A stretch of DNA of 64,000 nt from Spirodela intermedia (Eukaryota; Streptophyta; Magnoliopsida; Alismatales; Araceae): positions 8,096,231-8,160,230 of the forward strand of contig LR746269.1 in the NCBI GenBank assembly GCA_902729315.2, written 5' to 3'. Positions within the stretch are counted from its first letter, which is position 1. The number at the start of each line of letters is the position of its first letter. Below, one piece after another: positions 36,599-50,200 of this stretch. A program made the translations under genes and the position numbers. The notes under the pieces were generated by a model. It was not told where the DNA came from. It was given only the letters and a program-made list of their open reading frames with translations, and did no database searches.

Positions 36599-39500
36599 GC
36601 GAAAGCTGGCCCCCACCACGGTACCCCACCACAAATCTCTCTTGGTAAAGACAATAAAATCAATGGAAGCCAGAGAGTAATCCGAGCCCTAATTAGAATT
36701 TATACCTGCTGTCAAATGACAATCCTGCCCCTCGGTATACAGAAAATTATCATAAAAGCGGCGGATCACGGGCGTAACTTGCACAACGTCAGCCTTCCAA
36801 GGCCCCTTCTTCTACTTGGCGGGCTAAGTCAGTCATTGACGTCCTTCCTGCTAATTAAGGGCTAAGGCTGATATTATTTTATTATTATTATTATTATTAT
36901 TACTACTATTATAAGTATTATCTAGGTTCCGATTTATAAGAAGTTCTTAACTGAAAATGTAACTTGTTATATTATAATTATATTATTTCTTGTATTTCCA
37001 AATCCCTAGCTCAATCTGCTCTCACATGCCTCCCAAGAACAATTAATCTCTCCCATAAAGCTATTGGATGGGCAACACATTTGCATGATGACCTAGGAGC
37101 CAATTGAATGAGGCAGCCCTTCCATCATGATACTTTGTTCAATTCTTGGTTTGATGCTACTTGATGCCATTATCTAACTCTTTAACATTTTAATTATATA
37201 TTAGTCATTTTTTTTACTTAAAAGAAGACTATTTCTCTTCGGTTATGGCATTGGGTTCTAGTTGTTTGGTGTTCCTTGAAAACGTTCAAGTCAAATTAAG
37301 TTGAAGTCTTGGTGCTCTTTCTCAAGGCTTTGGGCATAAAAGTAAGGTTGAAATCAGAGAAGAATTTGATGTAGTGAGTCAACTATTGTCAAGGAGTTGA
37401 TGAACCCTATATGACTTTTAAACTGTAGAGCCAGCCCCCTCCTTGTAGGAATCTGACCTTGTTCCCCTCACCTCCAGCAAAACCCAGATGGCAGCCTCTT
37501 CTTCAACTACTTTCACCTAAAGCTTGTTCATCTGCTAGACCTTCTATTCATGTAGATGCCTCCTTAGGCTAGATGTGCTATCATTTTCTCAAGCTGAATG
37601 TTAAATCATGTCTTTAAGTTTTTGGATCTTTAGACATTATGAATAGGTAGGGATTGTTCCAAGCTATTATCACCACTAGATGTTATGCTTTTGCTTTTAT
37701 TTGGTTATGCTTTCATAGTCTTTTGTTGATGAGATGACTATCCTTCTTTCTTTGTTTCTTGTTTGAATAGATGGCTATTCATCAACAAAGAAGAGAAATT
37801 ATGAAAAAGGCATGTGTGACCAATTTAATTTATACATAAATTCTAATCATGATATGTGCTGGCATTTAAAGTATTTAAAATCTTACAGTATGTGTTCATC
37901 TTTCTCATTTAGTCGGGCGATGTCTTCTTAGATTACCTTATCCTCCATTACAAATTCAACATAATCAATTCTCCCATGTGAACTAGACATAGAATTGACG
38001 GGAACAATAGTTACTAAAATGGCAGATCATTTTCACTTTTATTTAAAAATTCAAATCAGAGTCACAAGTAAAAACTACCATGATGCTTTGGAATGAGAAA
38101 AGAGATTGCTAGATAAGAGCAATAATTTAATATTACATGCACATTTCACATTTTTTAGAGTATTCTTTAGAAGTGTTGTCATGTTGTCACTTTGATATTC
38201 AAATTTCTTCAAGGATTATTTATTTGTAGATAAAATTATGATAAGTTCATTGTAGAAAATCCAATACATTACATTTCTTATTAATCATCTCTTGGGATAT
38301 GATATGAAAAGCAAAGTGATGGTCTTACATTACTTGTATCATACATAGAGGCTTTCATTTAATGAACAACTTTATAGGAGGCATTTCAATAAGAATAATA
38401 GATTAAGTAATATCCAAAGACTATATAAGAGCTCCAACCTGTTTGCCAAAAATGGGGGTAGAATATCAAGATAGAGATGTGAATTGATCACATTTTGTGT
38501 TTACAATTATTTTCTAACCACACAATTCTGTTTCTATAGATAAACACAAACACATTCACACCATAAATTGATGGTAGCTCAGTCCTCATGACATACATCC
38601 ACTCTCTAAGGACCTTGCCCTTTGGTCCACTAATTTCTTAGCATTTTACACCCTGAATTCTAGGCTCAGCAACCTACTAGATTGTATAGCTTGGGCCAAC
38701 TCAAGGTTTGTCAAATCTACTTTTAGATTTTCTAGGCTCACAGATGATTCATCATTTCCTTCTAGATTCACAATTTTAGGTTGACCTTAAGTAACTATGT
38801 ACTCTAAATAGAAAATTAAGATGAGTTTTGCTTCTTCCCATTCGACTCATAGCTTATTGAAGAATTTAATCCTTTGATTTCTCACTAAGAGAGCTTTAGT
38901 GTGTTAGAGGGCTTGAAAGGTCTGAGTAGAAACAAATCTTCTTCACTTTAGTTTCTCAAATAAACAATTCAGCCTAGACTCCTTGGAGGAAGGTTATGAG
39001 TGTGATTCCTGCTTGTTCTGGTTTTTTTCTCTCTAGTTTTCTGGTTTGTTTTCTTCTTTTCATACTCTCATCTCATGAAGGTAGAGGTCTCCCCTTTTCC
39101 TAAATGCCCTTTTGGGTTGCCCTTCTGGGATGCCCTTTAAAAAAGACCCAATTTTTCACATCTGCCCCTAAAATCCAAACTCCAAAAATGTTCATTAATA
39201 TTGCAAAAGTCATTGCAAAGTAAATGTTTTAATTTTTATGTGTGTTTATTACATTCTTCCTCTTTCAATTCAGATCTCTACCATGTCACATGTCTATGCC
39301 TCATGCACTAATTTTAGTTAATTTCAAGCATTAAATATTGACCATTTTACCCTTTTGTGAATTTCTATTAATATTTAGGCATGACTAATACGATATTCGT
39401 TGAATTAACTTGTATGAATATTCGGACCTTATCCCAATAATTCAGAAATCTAGATGCTCTGACCATATAAGTCTACCACTATGAATTGAGTATGAAACTC

Positions 39501-39855
39501 ACAAAAGGTTTAGTATAAAACCTTTTACTAACTTTCATAAGATCCCAAATTCTTTTGTGTGGTAGGTCTCCTCACCTTAGGTTATCGTTGACGAGGTCCA
39601 TTGTCAATGGAAGAAAATCAAAAATATATCCGTTGTTTTTAGTTGAATGCCGCATTCCGTGCAATTTGGTTTCTTGATTTTATAATCAATCCCGTTTATT
39701 CACCGCACATTGCGACCAAAGGAAATCGAAAAAAAGATTAAAGATATTAGATCCCTAATAAGATCCCAAATTTACAGTCTCTGCGACGGGCCAGAATGAA
39801 GAGAGGAGAAGATGAGTGTTGACGCAATTCACCTCCTCCGCCTCAGATTCGTGTC
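36599..39855. other. Intergenic region, TRAF-type gene to LRR gene
   Basis: The first ~250 bp are the TRAF-gene promoter/5' UTR. An (ATT)n microsatellite lies at 36873-36915. The rest is AT-rich without a recognisable gene; short decayed repeat-like pieces are possible, but none could be named. Confidence 0.55.
36873..36915. repeat. (ATT)n microsatellite
   Basis: Trinucleotide TTA/ATT repeat with a few ACT interruptions. Confidence 0.9.
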
Positions 39856-41031
39856 TTATCCGCTCCACTCGGCACACTGGGAGGTGGGCCGGACCTTCTT
39901 GAACCCGGCCTTGGGTGGGCAAGTCATCTTCGCCGGCGGCGGCACCATGCAGTTGTACTGCAGGCACAGGGAGCTGCTCACCGGCATCTCCGCCGCCGGG
40001 CTGAGCTCCATCCCCGTCAGGAAGTTGTGCTGCAGATACAGCGTCTGGATCGTCGCGTTCAGCAGCTTCTCCACGAACGCCGCCGGCACCTCCCCGGTGA
40101 ATCTGTTGTTGTTCAGGTATAGCCGCTTCGCCGTCGCCAACGCCGGCGGTATCGCCCCAGAAAGCTGGTTGTAGCTGAGATCCACCGTGGGGATCGTCAC
40201 CGCTCCCTCCGGCCTCACCTCGCCGGAGAAAAAGTTGCGCTGGAGGTGGAGTTCATTCAGCGGGAGGGAAAAGACGGCGGGGGGAATGGGTCCGGTGAGA
40301 TGGTTCACGCTGAGATCGAGGTGATTCAGCCGGCGAAGTTGCGGGAGGAGCCACTCCACAGTGCCGCTGAGCCGGTTCCAGGTGAGGGAGAGGTACTCTA
40401 AAGACGGCGGAAGAGCGGAGATTACCCCATTCAGATTATTGTGCTTGAGGTCCAGTCTCACTAGCGCCGGCGAGGAGAAGGCGGGGAGTTCACCGGAGAG
40501 GTGGTTGTGGGCGAGGACGAGATTGGACAAGGTGGGCATGGCGGCGAGCTCGTGAGGGACCGACCCGGAGAGCTGGTTGAAGCTCAGGTCAAGGGTGCGG
40601 AGCCGAACTAGAGAGCCCATCGCCGGGGGGATGACTCCGGAGAGGAAGTTGCGGCTGAGGGCGAGGAACTGGAGGTTGGTGAGCTCTGTGATGGTGCTGG
40701 GGAGAGGGCCGACGACTCTGCCTGGAGCGAGAGAGAGATCCTCGAGCGCCGAGAGGCGGCCCACGGCGGGGTCGAAGCGGCCGGTGAGGCCGGGGGAGCC
40801 GGCGCGGGGTTCCCCGAGGGAGAGCGCCACCACGCGGTCGCCGGCGCAGCGCACGCCGGAGAAGCCGCAAGGGTCGGCGGTGAAGTCCCAGGAGGAGAAG
40901 AAGCGGGAGCCCGGCACGTCGTCGAGGGCCTTGCGGATGGCCTGCAGAGCGAGGAAGTCGCCGGGGTCGAGGATTGCCGCAGAGGGCGCGACGGCCGCCA
41001 GGAAGAGAAGAGCGACGAAGCGGACCGTCAT
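39856..41031 (-). CDS. Secreted leucine-rich-repeat protein
   Basis: Single-exon gene of 391 aa. A hydrophobic signal peptide, MTVRFVALLFLAAVAPSAA, is followed by an N-terminal LRR cap (DFLALQAIRKALDD, SSWDF then DPCGFSGVRC). About ten plant-type extracellular LRRs follow, with LxLSxNxLSGxIPxxxGxL spacing, such as LDLSFNQLSGSVP and LYLNNNRFTGEVP. The C-terminal cap has paired cysteines (SSLCLQYNCM, MTCPP, SQC). There is no transmembrane segment, kinase domain or GPI-type tail, so the product is probably apoplastic or cell-wall located. Ligand and partners are unknown. A TATA-like element (minus strand CTATTTTTAAG) lies about 50 bp upstream of the ATG. GC content is much higher than in the flanks; the long plus-strand frame is its shadow. 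Confidence 0.9.
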   Translation of the reverse strand: MTVRFVALLFLAAVAPSAAILDPGDFLALQAIRKALDDVPGSRFFSSWDFTADPCGFSGVRCAGDRVVALSLGEPRAGSPGLTGRFDPAVGRLSALEDLSLAPGRVVGPLPSTITELTNLQFLALSRNFLSGVIPPAMGSLVRLRTLDLSFNQLSGSVPHELAAMPTLSNLVLAHNHLSGELPAFSSPALVRLDLKHNNLNGVISALPPSLEYLSLTWNRLSGTVEWLLPQLRRLNHLDLSVNHLTGPIPPAVFSLPLNELHLQRNFFSGEVRPEGAVTIPTVDLSYNQLSGAIPPALATAKRLYLNNNRFTGEVPAAFVEKLLNATIQTLYLQHNFLTGMELSPAAEMPVSSSLCLQYNCMVPPPAKMTCPPKAGFKKVRPTSQCAEWSG

Positions 41032-44000
41032 CGTCGGCCGTCTTCTCCTGCTGGTTCGCCGTGCCCAACACCTTCCGCTTAAAAATAGGATTGGAGAGGG
41101 TGGGAGCGCGAGGGAAGGCCCTTTTCCCTCGCCGGTACGAGCATCCCGTGGTGGGAAGGAACAGCACCATCGTGAGCGTCTTCAAAGGTGCAACGGTAAA
41201 GGGAGCCGTCCGCCGGTGAATTGGGGAATACCAGAGGCCTCATCTCTCTCTCTCTCTCTCTTTCCGTGCCTCACGCAGCCACACATGCAGTCCCCGTTGA
41301 CTGATGACCGGGGCTGGTGCAAGGTGAGGCGGTGCCGGATTCAGCACGGAAGGATCAGAAAACCACAAAGTAGTTCCCACAAAGGCTATCTGAGATCCGT
41401 TTGAAGAAAGGGGAAGAGCGGACTGGGCTGGCCGGGCCTAGTCCATGCTAATTGGGATTGTGGGCGAATGCCATTGCGATTGATTCACCATATCATGACC
41501 CATCAAGTTATGTACTTAGGAGAGGTTCCTAAATCTATGGCCATAAACCTATGGTTTATTTTACCATGACTTTGCCACCCTAAAATTTATTGAAAAGCCT
41601 CTAAGATATTAGATTTATGGGAAGGGTGTCATGAGAAATTTAATCTATAAAAGGGATGCTTGTTTGCTCACTTGTATCCAACAAAACCCTCGTAGTATGC
41701 AATCATAACAATATTCGAACTATTAAGGCTTCAGACTTCAGAATGTCTGTGACGGTAACCCACTAGAGGGAAATATCTTACCTGAGTGACACCATTACTC
41801 AGCGAAATATCATAACATGGAAGTTTGTAGCCACTGCTACACCAAAGTCGTTTGATTATCAATGGAGCAAATCTTTCCACGTGGTCCATAAGAAATTCCA
41901 TGGGCTATGATTACATAAAAATGAAGGGCATACCCATCATGCTGGAAAATAGCTTTAGTCATTTTAAAAACTTGGAAAGATGAAAAAATATAATATCTTG
42001 AAAATATTGGCAAAAATGTGAAGCCCATGTTTATTTGTTCTGATGTTTGTAACAAGACTAGCAAAATAAAACTGAATTCTTAATTAAGATTTCTTTAATG
42101 GGTTAGTTACAAGATGTTATTATAGGCTAGCATGATTTTTTTTAAAGACGTTCATGTTTTACATACTTTAATAAAAAGGTAAAAATAGAGTTCGAACAAA
42201 TTACGGATGCATTAGAAAAAGTAAAATATCAAGAACTTGGGCAATATTCCATTACTTGTAGAAACAAGAAAACCCATCAAGCTGAAACCTTACAACTTTT
42301 CAATAAAGAGAAAGGAAGTATAATGGCCACTATATAAACTATAAAACAGTGCCACCTACAATCTAATTAAAACCTAAGAATTGAATATAAAGAATAAAGT
42401 TTCAAAATTTTTGAGAAAAGTGCTCTTAATGGAATTCTATCCAAATGGGTGCTAATATAGACTCTAATGGACCCAAACTCAAGGGGCATTACAAGAAAGA
42501 GTGGAAACATGAATGACATGGATTTATTTTTAGAAGCATCTCACCATGTTCATGTATCCAAAAACTATAAAAATACCTATTCTTAATAGAGGTCGTAATT
42601 AAGCTGTATAAATCATAAGAGTGATAAAGGGGAAAGTTATTTATCCTTATCGGGCTCATGACAGAATTTTTCTTAGGAAGGGACAAGCAACTTCAACAGG
42701 ACATTTTGACCAAAAAGTTGATCTGTAATGAATGCAAAGCCCATAAGTTTGAATTAGCTTGTGCTGACCTTTCACATGTTTTCTAAAAGTAAATGAAGAC
42801 TTTCTTGGGGAGAATATGACAAAAAAATCAAAGAAATATGAAAAATATTAATCCCCAAAATTGTAGGATAACATATGGAAGAAATAAGTTATTTTGTGTG
42901 TGCTGGTTGCCAAAATTTATGTCAGCACATGTTACGAAGAGGGGACTGAATTAATTTTGGCTCTAATTTTGTTAATTGTTTAAAATTTTAAAGGCTGATC
43001 AAGATCTTTTCACATATTCCATTACCCAAGGATCTAGCCGAGTTAGGATTCCACCTATAAATCATTTTCTAAATTCAAGAATCTCTAGGGCCAATGAAGC
43101 AGGCTCACTCTTCTCCAAATTAATGGCCTTAGGGGATCAATGAGATTAGCACGAGATAGTCTCTTCAAGTATCAAATGTACTCTAAAATAAAATATTGAA
43201 TTAGCTATTTTTCTTCTGGTGAAAGATCAAATCTTGTTCTTGGAGGCTTGATTGCTCATCAAGGATTTGCTCTTTGTGCTGACCTCATCCAAGCTTGATT
43301 TTTTGCTCCTGATCTTGATCGCTTCATATTGCCTCACTTTTTGGTTAAGGAAAATGTTTCTTCTATGTCCACCAAAGTTTTTCTTATTTTTTGTGACTTT
43401 AAAACCACCACGTTATGATCTATAATCTGTGTTTTTGAGGAGGTAGCCAGCATTACATCCATTCGTTTCAAAAAAAAATTACTGTGGTTAATACTCATCT
43501 TTCATCTCTTCCCTTGTGTTGACACGCCAACACCTGAATTAGGGATGCAAAAATAAATACTAAAGTTTACTAAATAATCAATAAATGCTAAAAATAATTT
43601 TAGAGCACATGAAACAAATTTTGGTGTATTCAAAGCTTATGGATATGGAATTCAAAGTTTGTAATGTAAAATTTTGATTTAACGCTACAAATTTAAGGCT
43701 TTCTTCACTAACAATCATTAAGATCTTACAAATATTTATCAAAAAATCAAGAACTTTATCAAATTAATCTTTGGTATGTTTTAAAAAACTAATTTAGTAC
43801 TAGACCCAATAGAGATTTGAGGAAAATTTTATTAATTGTTGACTCATGAGGTGTTTGAATAAAAAAATACAAAAGATTTTAAAGGATAGAAAAAGGACAT
43901 AGAACACAAGTTTTTCAATATTTTTTAGATATCGCACTAGATAAACTAGAGTTTTCAGCTTTGTATATTTTTTTTCTGCAATAATATAAAATTATCTGAA

Positions 44001-47000
44001 AATTGAAACTGCACAAAATTCTGGGACAACGTTTTATTGTGATTTTGTCAAATCCCAAATATACTCCAATTTCGAAGCCTCTTATTAAAGAGAGTATAAA
44101 ATGTAAAAGAGTTACATGACCTTTTAAATCTGATTTGAACAGTTCTTAAACATTAGGTGATTCTTGATCAGATGGAGACCTCTATCCTTAAAAACTTTAG
44201 CATGGATAGCTTCTAGTACTCTGGGTTTTTTTCATGGAAGCTTGTAAAAGCTAAACAAGGTTACGACTCTCAATTTATTGCGCCAAAAACTAAATCTCCC
44301 AATCTACTCGTGTATACCTTAGCTTATTCTTTCTCTCACTTGTTGACTCTTTGGCCTCCAAGATCAAAATATTATATATGTTTCAACAATTGCTTCACAG
44401 TTAATTTAGTTTTAATTCATATTTCTACACGCACTTTTTTTTTTTCTAATATGTTACTTATAACCATCAAAGATTAATACTTATCCTATCAGTCTAAGAA
44501 TTAAGTTTTGACTACTGTTGGAGTGAGGGTCAACACTCTAAGATTTTCCGTGAATGTCTTGAATTGGGAAGTTGAGAAAGCAACTCATAGAGCCTTTTCT
44601 CCTTGTGTAAGGGGAAACATTATATAATAATGAATAGTGGAATTCCATATTTGAAAATACCATAAAGAGATATTCATGATTCGATGGCTGAAAATTGGGA
44701 ACTCTAGAATTATTTTCAATTCAATTATCTCAAAGGATTTTACCATGTTTTATTATTCCATGGCTTGTCAAACAAATATTGATTATATCAAACCACTTAT
44801 ATATATATATATATATTAATCATGATAATATTTGTATTTTATATAACTTTCTTATTCAGATAGATTGAAAATTGAGCATCACCTTTTGAAGACAACTTAG
44901 TAGTTCATATCCCATTGATATCTTGAGAGATTTACTTAATTATAACTTTAGGAGAAACCTACAAGATAATCCCCAAGAAAAGGTTTTGAACAGAGGCAAA
45001 TTTTAAGATATGATTGAACCATTATAAAAATCCTTATGCCTTTTATAGTGTGTGCCATTTAATTTTTCAATGTGAGTTTTTATTAGCACCTTGCTCTAGT
45101 AAAATATTTCAAGACTTATTTCCGTTTCCTTAGCCTCTATTTATTTATTTTCAAGATAATTTTTTTAAACCACACTTTAAATTTTATTTACAAAAAAACA
45201 TAAAACCCTTACCAAAAATGTTGTAAAAGTCATAGGATGTTTTTATAAAACTAAATCTATTAAGTGATTGTAGAGGACACTAGAGGTGCAACTTGGATGT
45301 AGGTAAAGCACTTGGCTCCAAAGTTAGCTGTCATCAGTTGACTCTTAGTGTCTTTGAGGATGCTGATATTTCGACAATTATTCCATGAGTTATACGATTG
45401 CTCCAGTACTCTTTAATACGAACTATCTAGTCTTTTGTGGATGTTGATGGTACTTGCAAGTGTTGACTTATGTGTAAAGGACTCTATACCATAGATGGTG
45501 ATAATTATTTTACTGGTGTAAACAAGTCAGAATGATGCCTTTTTTGTCATCAAGAATAGTGCATTATCATTTCGTTGTCAAATTCTGAGACTTCAATGGT
45601 TGCCCTTTGTTGATTTATCAGTGTTGACTCATCCTTTGCATGTGAATCCAAGATCCCCATCATATTATTTTTTTCTCAGTGCAGACTCCTAAGCCCGAGA
45701 TATTGAAGGTTACGTCATGTAATAAATAAAGATATGCACTCCATTTTTCATTTAATATTTTTAATTATCATACAAGGTATGCACTCCAGTCTATGTGGTT
45801 CATTAGAATAAATCTTTATAATATTTTAAGAATTTTTGAGTCCCGGATTTTCTCGTAGTTTCATACACATCTCACAGCTTTCAAAAATATGTTATATGGC
45901 TGTTTTTTCCCTTTTCAAAAAAAAATTTAGGAGAAAAATGAAGGTCAAATTCTATGGCCAGCCAAAACTTTTGGAATGACACCATTTTCCAATGTTGAGC
46001 ATCATTCGAATCACCTATTTTTGTAAGAGAATGGATGGTATACATTAAAGGCAAAAGAGTGAATATCCACTTGATCGTTACATGTGAGGTAAAAGTAGGT
46101 AAACTTTGAAGAAATTTCTTTTGAAGCTTTTGTAGCTAACATTGGTTGAGGAAGTAGATATCCATACTCACTAAAACCTTTGCCATTGCTAATTTGTTAT
46201 CTCTCTTCGAAATTACTAACTAGCACCCATCGCCATCATCAATACTATGTATGCTATACTTATCTAGCACCAAGGCTTCATCCAACATTCATTCCTTATA
46301 ACATCATGGCAATAGTGCTGCCACCAGTCACCATTACAACAAACTTAATAATATTTAAGCTTTTTTAACAATACCAATGTTTGGTTCCTTTCTACCAGAA
46401 GTTTTTTTGTCGGTGTCTTGTTTTTTCGATACACTTGAGTATGACTTTAATAATAGCGGTTTACCAGGCTTAATAACCTACACATGCACATGCACACATG
46501 TAACTTGCAACCAGGAGACGTTCAAGTGGGCGAGGGGCTGAAGGAAGCGGACGATCTGTCTGAATCCATCACTGCCCAGACTTATAACCTGTTGATGGCG
46601 ACAAAACCGTCCACGTCCTCAAGCACTCACCCGACTATTCTTTGCGATAATGACGACAACCGCCCTGGCTGCCTCCCCAGCGCCTTCGACTGTCCGATCT
46701 TGGAGACATCAGATCCAGATACCACTCTTAAACAACAGGTAAATAACATCAGAGATAGAGAGAGGAATCGAAAGATAAAGAGGGAGTGAGGGAGAGAGCG
46801 AGAGAGCGAGAGAACAAGAGAGCAAGAGATAAAGAGAGGGAGAGAGAGAGAGGGAGAAAGAAAGTGAAGGAGCGAGAGGAAGAGGGGAGGGAGAAAGAGA
46901 GAGAGAGAGAGAAGAAGAAGAGAGGCAGAGTCTGCAGCGTCAGTGGTTGATGGGCGAGAGGGAGGGAGGTTGACGGGCCTTAGTAATTTCTTGGTTTCCC

Positions 47001-47204
47001 TGCAAAGCTTCAAAACTAATGAATACTTGACCCCGTGGGGGCCACCGTGAGAGCCCCACCACGGCAGCTGCAACCATCCCGCATGTGCGTCCCCAACCAG
47101 CACAGCTTCTGTAGGATCAGTATCGATATTATAAATGACAAGCCCTCCAGACTGAGGGCCAGGGAGAGGAGCAGGACGTCTTCACAGACGAGGACGGGGA
47201 AGCT
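41032..47204. other. Large AT-rich intergenic region, LRR gene to sugar transporter
   Basis: 6.2 kb between divergent genes. 41032-41440 is the GC-rich LRR-gene upstream region with a short (CT)n at 41241. 41450-46400 is AT-rich with no frame over about 80 codons and no recognised domain. 46480-47204 is GC-richer, contains degenerate GA repeats (46756-46925), and probably holds the transporter promoter and 5' UTR. Confidence 0.6.
46756..46925. repeat. Degenerate GA-rich tract upstream of the sugar transporter
   Basis: Imperfect GAGAGA, GAGCGA and GAGGGA units over about 170 bp, 280-450 bp upstream of the transporter ATG. Confidence 0.9.
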
Positions 47205-50200
47205 ATGGCTGTGGATGGGGATGTGGAAGGATCAACGAGCAGCCTCACGGCGGAGCCCCTTCTGCGGCCCAAGAGTACGGGAAAGAGGTCGGTCGGGATG
47301 GCGTTGTTCAGTACCGCCGTCGCGGTCTGCGGCTCCTTCGAGTTCGGCGCCTGCGTGAGTAAATCGAGAAGATGGAAAGGGAGTTCTTTTCACTTACCGT
47401 GGGCTGAGAAGAGATGTCCTTGGGTTTTGGCAGGTGGGTTATTCGGCGCCGACGCAGGCGGCGATCAGAGAGGAGCTCGGCCTGTCTCTCTCAGAGGTCA
47501 GTACCGCTTCCATTGCACCACTTATCGCTCACACGATCAGACCTTCCCTGGGGATTTTTCCAAACATAAGGTTCAACCCTGTCAAAAATCCGATAAATCC
47601 ACCTGTGTTCGATGGAGAGGAACTCTGCCAAGGTAGCACAAATCCAGTTCTATTAAGAAAAATCTAGACTAAGAGAAGAGTGAAACGGTTTCCCTGGGCT
47701 ATCCTTGATATTGAAATGTAAGAGTTCTCAGCTGGTTCAGATAGTGACCGCATCTCGACCACAGATTCCAAGGTCGGAAATTGGCCGTCCTTTCGGATGG
47801 AATCCGAATGGGCTTCGACGATGCACTCCACAGCCAGCATCCTTCCTTCGCGCAGCCCGAGACCGATAAGGCTAGATTTGCGCTGAAACGGTAAGGAGAA
47901 CCTAAACCCAGACCGTTTCCCTCAGAGAACCCCACCAGAATATACTTATCCATCTCTCTTCATAGACCCGCTCTTTGCCTCGCCTAAGTAGTTCATACTC
48001 CATCTCTCTCTCTCTCTCTCTCTCTCCGTGCATATATATATATATAACTATTTTAGTCCCTCCTCCGTACAGTCCGTCATGATTTATTAGTCGAATCATA
48101 TGGAGGAATCAGTAATTATGGGCAAAATAGTAAGCTTATCCCTAATGTCTTTCTTGATGTAAGCATTATTGTTTTAAATAGTTCGTTTTTTTGTATTTTA
48201 TCCATTTAACTCAGAGAAGTACTCTCATACAGTGCTCTAATTGTCTGGCCAATGACAATTGCTTTCATTATTTCTTTAGAAAAGTCATTAGGTAGTAAAA
48301 TCTGCAATTAAGAATTATAGCATTGTCTGCAGAGTCCGAATTGCAGCATTGTCTAAAGCTTATTCTTATGTTTATAGTTCTCCCTTTTCGGATCTATCCT
48401 AACCATTGGAGCAATGATTGGTGCAATCACAAGTGGTCGAATTGCAGACTTTATTGGAAGAAAAGGGGTAAGAGGAAGGCAAGGGTAAAATGGACATTGT
48501 AACATTTGCTTTATTATATTTACATTCTAACCTCTATCATCTATTAGCACAGGCAATGAGACTGTCTGCTGTTATTTGCTTTGTGGGGTGGCTATCAATA
48601 TACATTGCAAAGGTTGCTCCGTCACTATTTAACCTAAACACATATAAAACTATTTTAATGAACAGTCTTATTTTTAATACCTTTTTTAATATTGTGAAGG
48701 GATCCTGGCTATTGGATTTTGGGAGAATATCCACTGGATATGGCATTGGCATTCTCTCTTATGTGGTATGTCCAACTATTTTGATTAAAATCATGCAATT
48801 GAATTCTATCAGTAGTAAGTAAATGCTTATTATCATCATAGCATAAAAATAATACACCACATGGATGTTGTATTCATAACTGATTGACAGAAAAAGTATT
48901 TATTTATGAAGAAAGCTTGGTGGATTCTATGCTATCCATTTCTAAATATTGAATTCTCTCTCTTTCTTTTTCGTCATCTCCATATATATGCACATGCATA
49001 TTATCTCTATCTATCAATCCAATAACAACAATTTATTCTCAAACAGGTACCAGTCTTTATAGCAGAGATAGCACCAACAGATCTTCGTGGTGGGCTAACA
49101 ACCATAAATCAGGTAAGCATATTGAAAATTAAAAATAAAATTAAGACCATACATTTACTTACAATTGAATTTTAATCTTTTTCACAGCTAATGATCTGCA
49201 CAGGTGTATCAGTGAATTATATAGTTGGAACAATTGTCACATGGCGCACATTAGTGCTAATCGGTAGACCTCTGATTTCATTTTTTATCCTATTATTGTA
49301 CTCAAATAATTTTTACGATTCCTTATTTTATAAAATCTGAATAAATCATACACAATTTTTTATTTTAAATTTAAAAATTAATCATGAAACGGTTATGAAA
49401 TCTTGAATAAAAGCATATTTTTTTACAATAATCTATGAATTAATTTTAGAAATTTTACTCAACCATTATTTATTTTCCTGAAATTGATGTTCATTCTATA
49501 AAAAGATTTTAAAAACTTGATCACAAGAAGAAAACTAACAATATCATCTTGACCTTATGGTCACGTAATTTCTTAAGTGATAAGAAAATCTAAATGGGAG
49601 TAATGTTGTTTGTTGTCTAGGAGTCATTCCATGCATATTTCTTCTTCTGGGCCTATGCGTGGTTCCAGAATCTCCTAGGTGGTTGGTGAGCCTTCTTCCT
49701 AGTCATCTTACCTCTTACCGATTAGTTCAAGGATAAATAGTACAAAATCCTTCTTAGGCAAAGGTTGGGCATTGGAAAGAGTTTGAAGCTGCTCTACAAA
49801 AACTTCGAGGGGAGGATGTAGATGTATCCAAGGAGGCTCTAGAAATCAAGGTATTGATGAAATCTCCAACATATGACTTAATTTATTGATATCTAACAAT
49901 GTCAATGTTTCTCTTAAGGAATACATCGCAGCACTCGAATTGCTTCCCAAGACTCGATTCTTCGAGTTGTTTCAAAGGAGATATTTGAATCCAATGATTG
50001 TAAGCAGCTTCTAAATATCATTCTTTTAGTACAACATGTACTAGGTCCAATATTGAGCTTGTAGATGAGGCTACTCCTCATCTTGGCTTATTAGATATCA
50101 TGCCAATAGTCTTTGCCCATATATTAGAGCCTATTAAAATCAAGTCATTAAATTTAAAATTAAAGTGACAACATAAACAGAGTCTTACTTTACTCATTGT

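Noticed and set aside
35636-36680. Plus-strand frames of 198 and 264 codons over the TRAF-type exon
   Set aside because: Shadows of the GC-rich zinc-finger exon on the other strand, without any domain.
40361-41404. Long plus-strand frames across the LRR gene
   Set aside because: Antisense shadows of a GC-rich coding exon; no start context, no family similarity, and the minus frame has full LRR periodicity.
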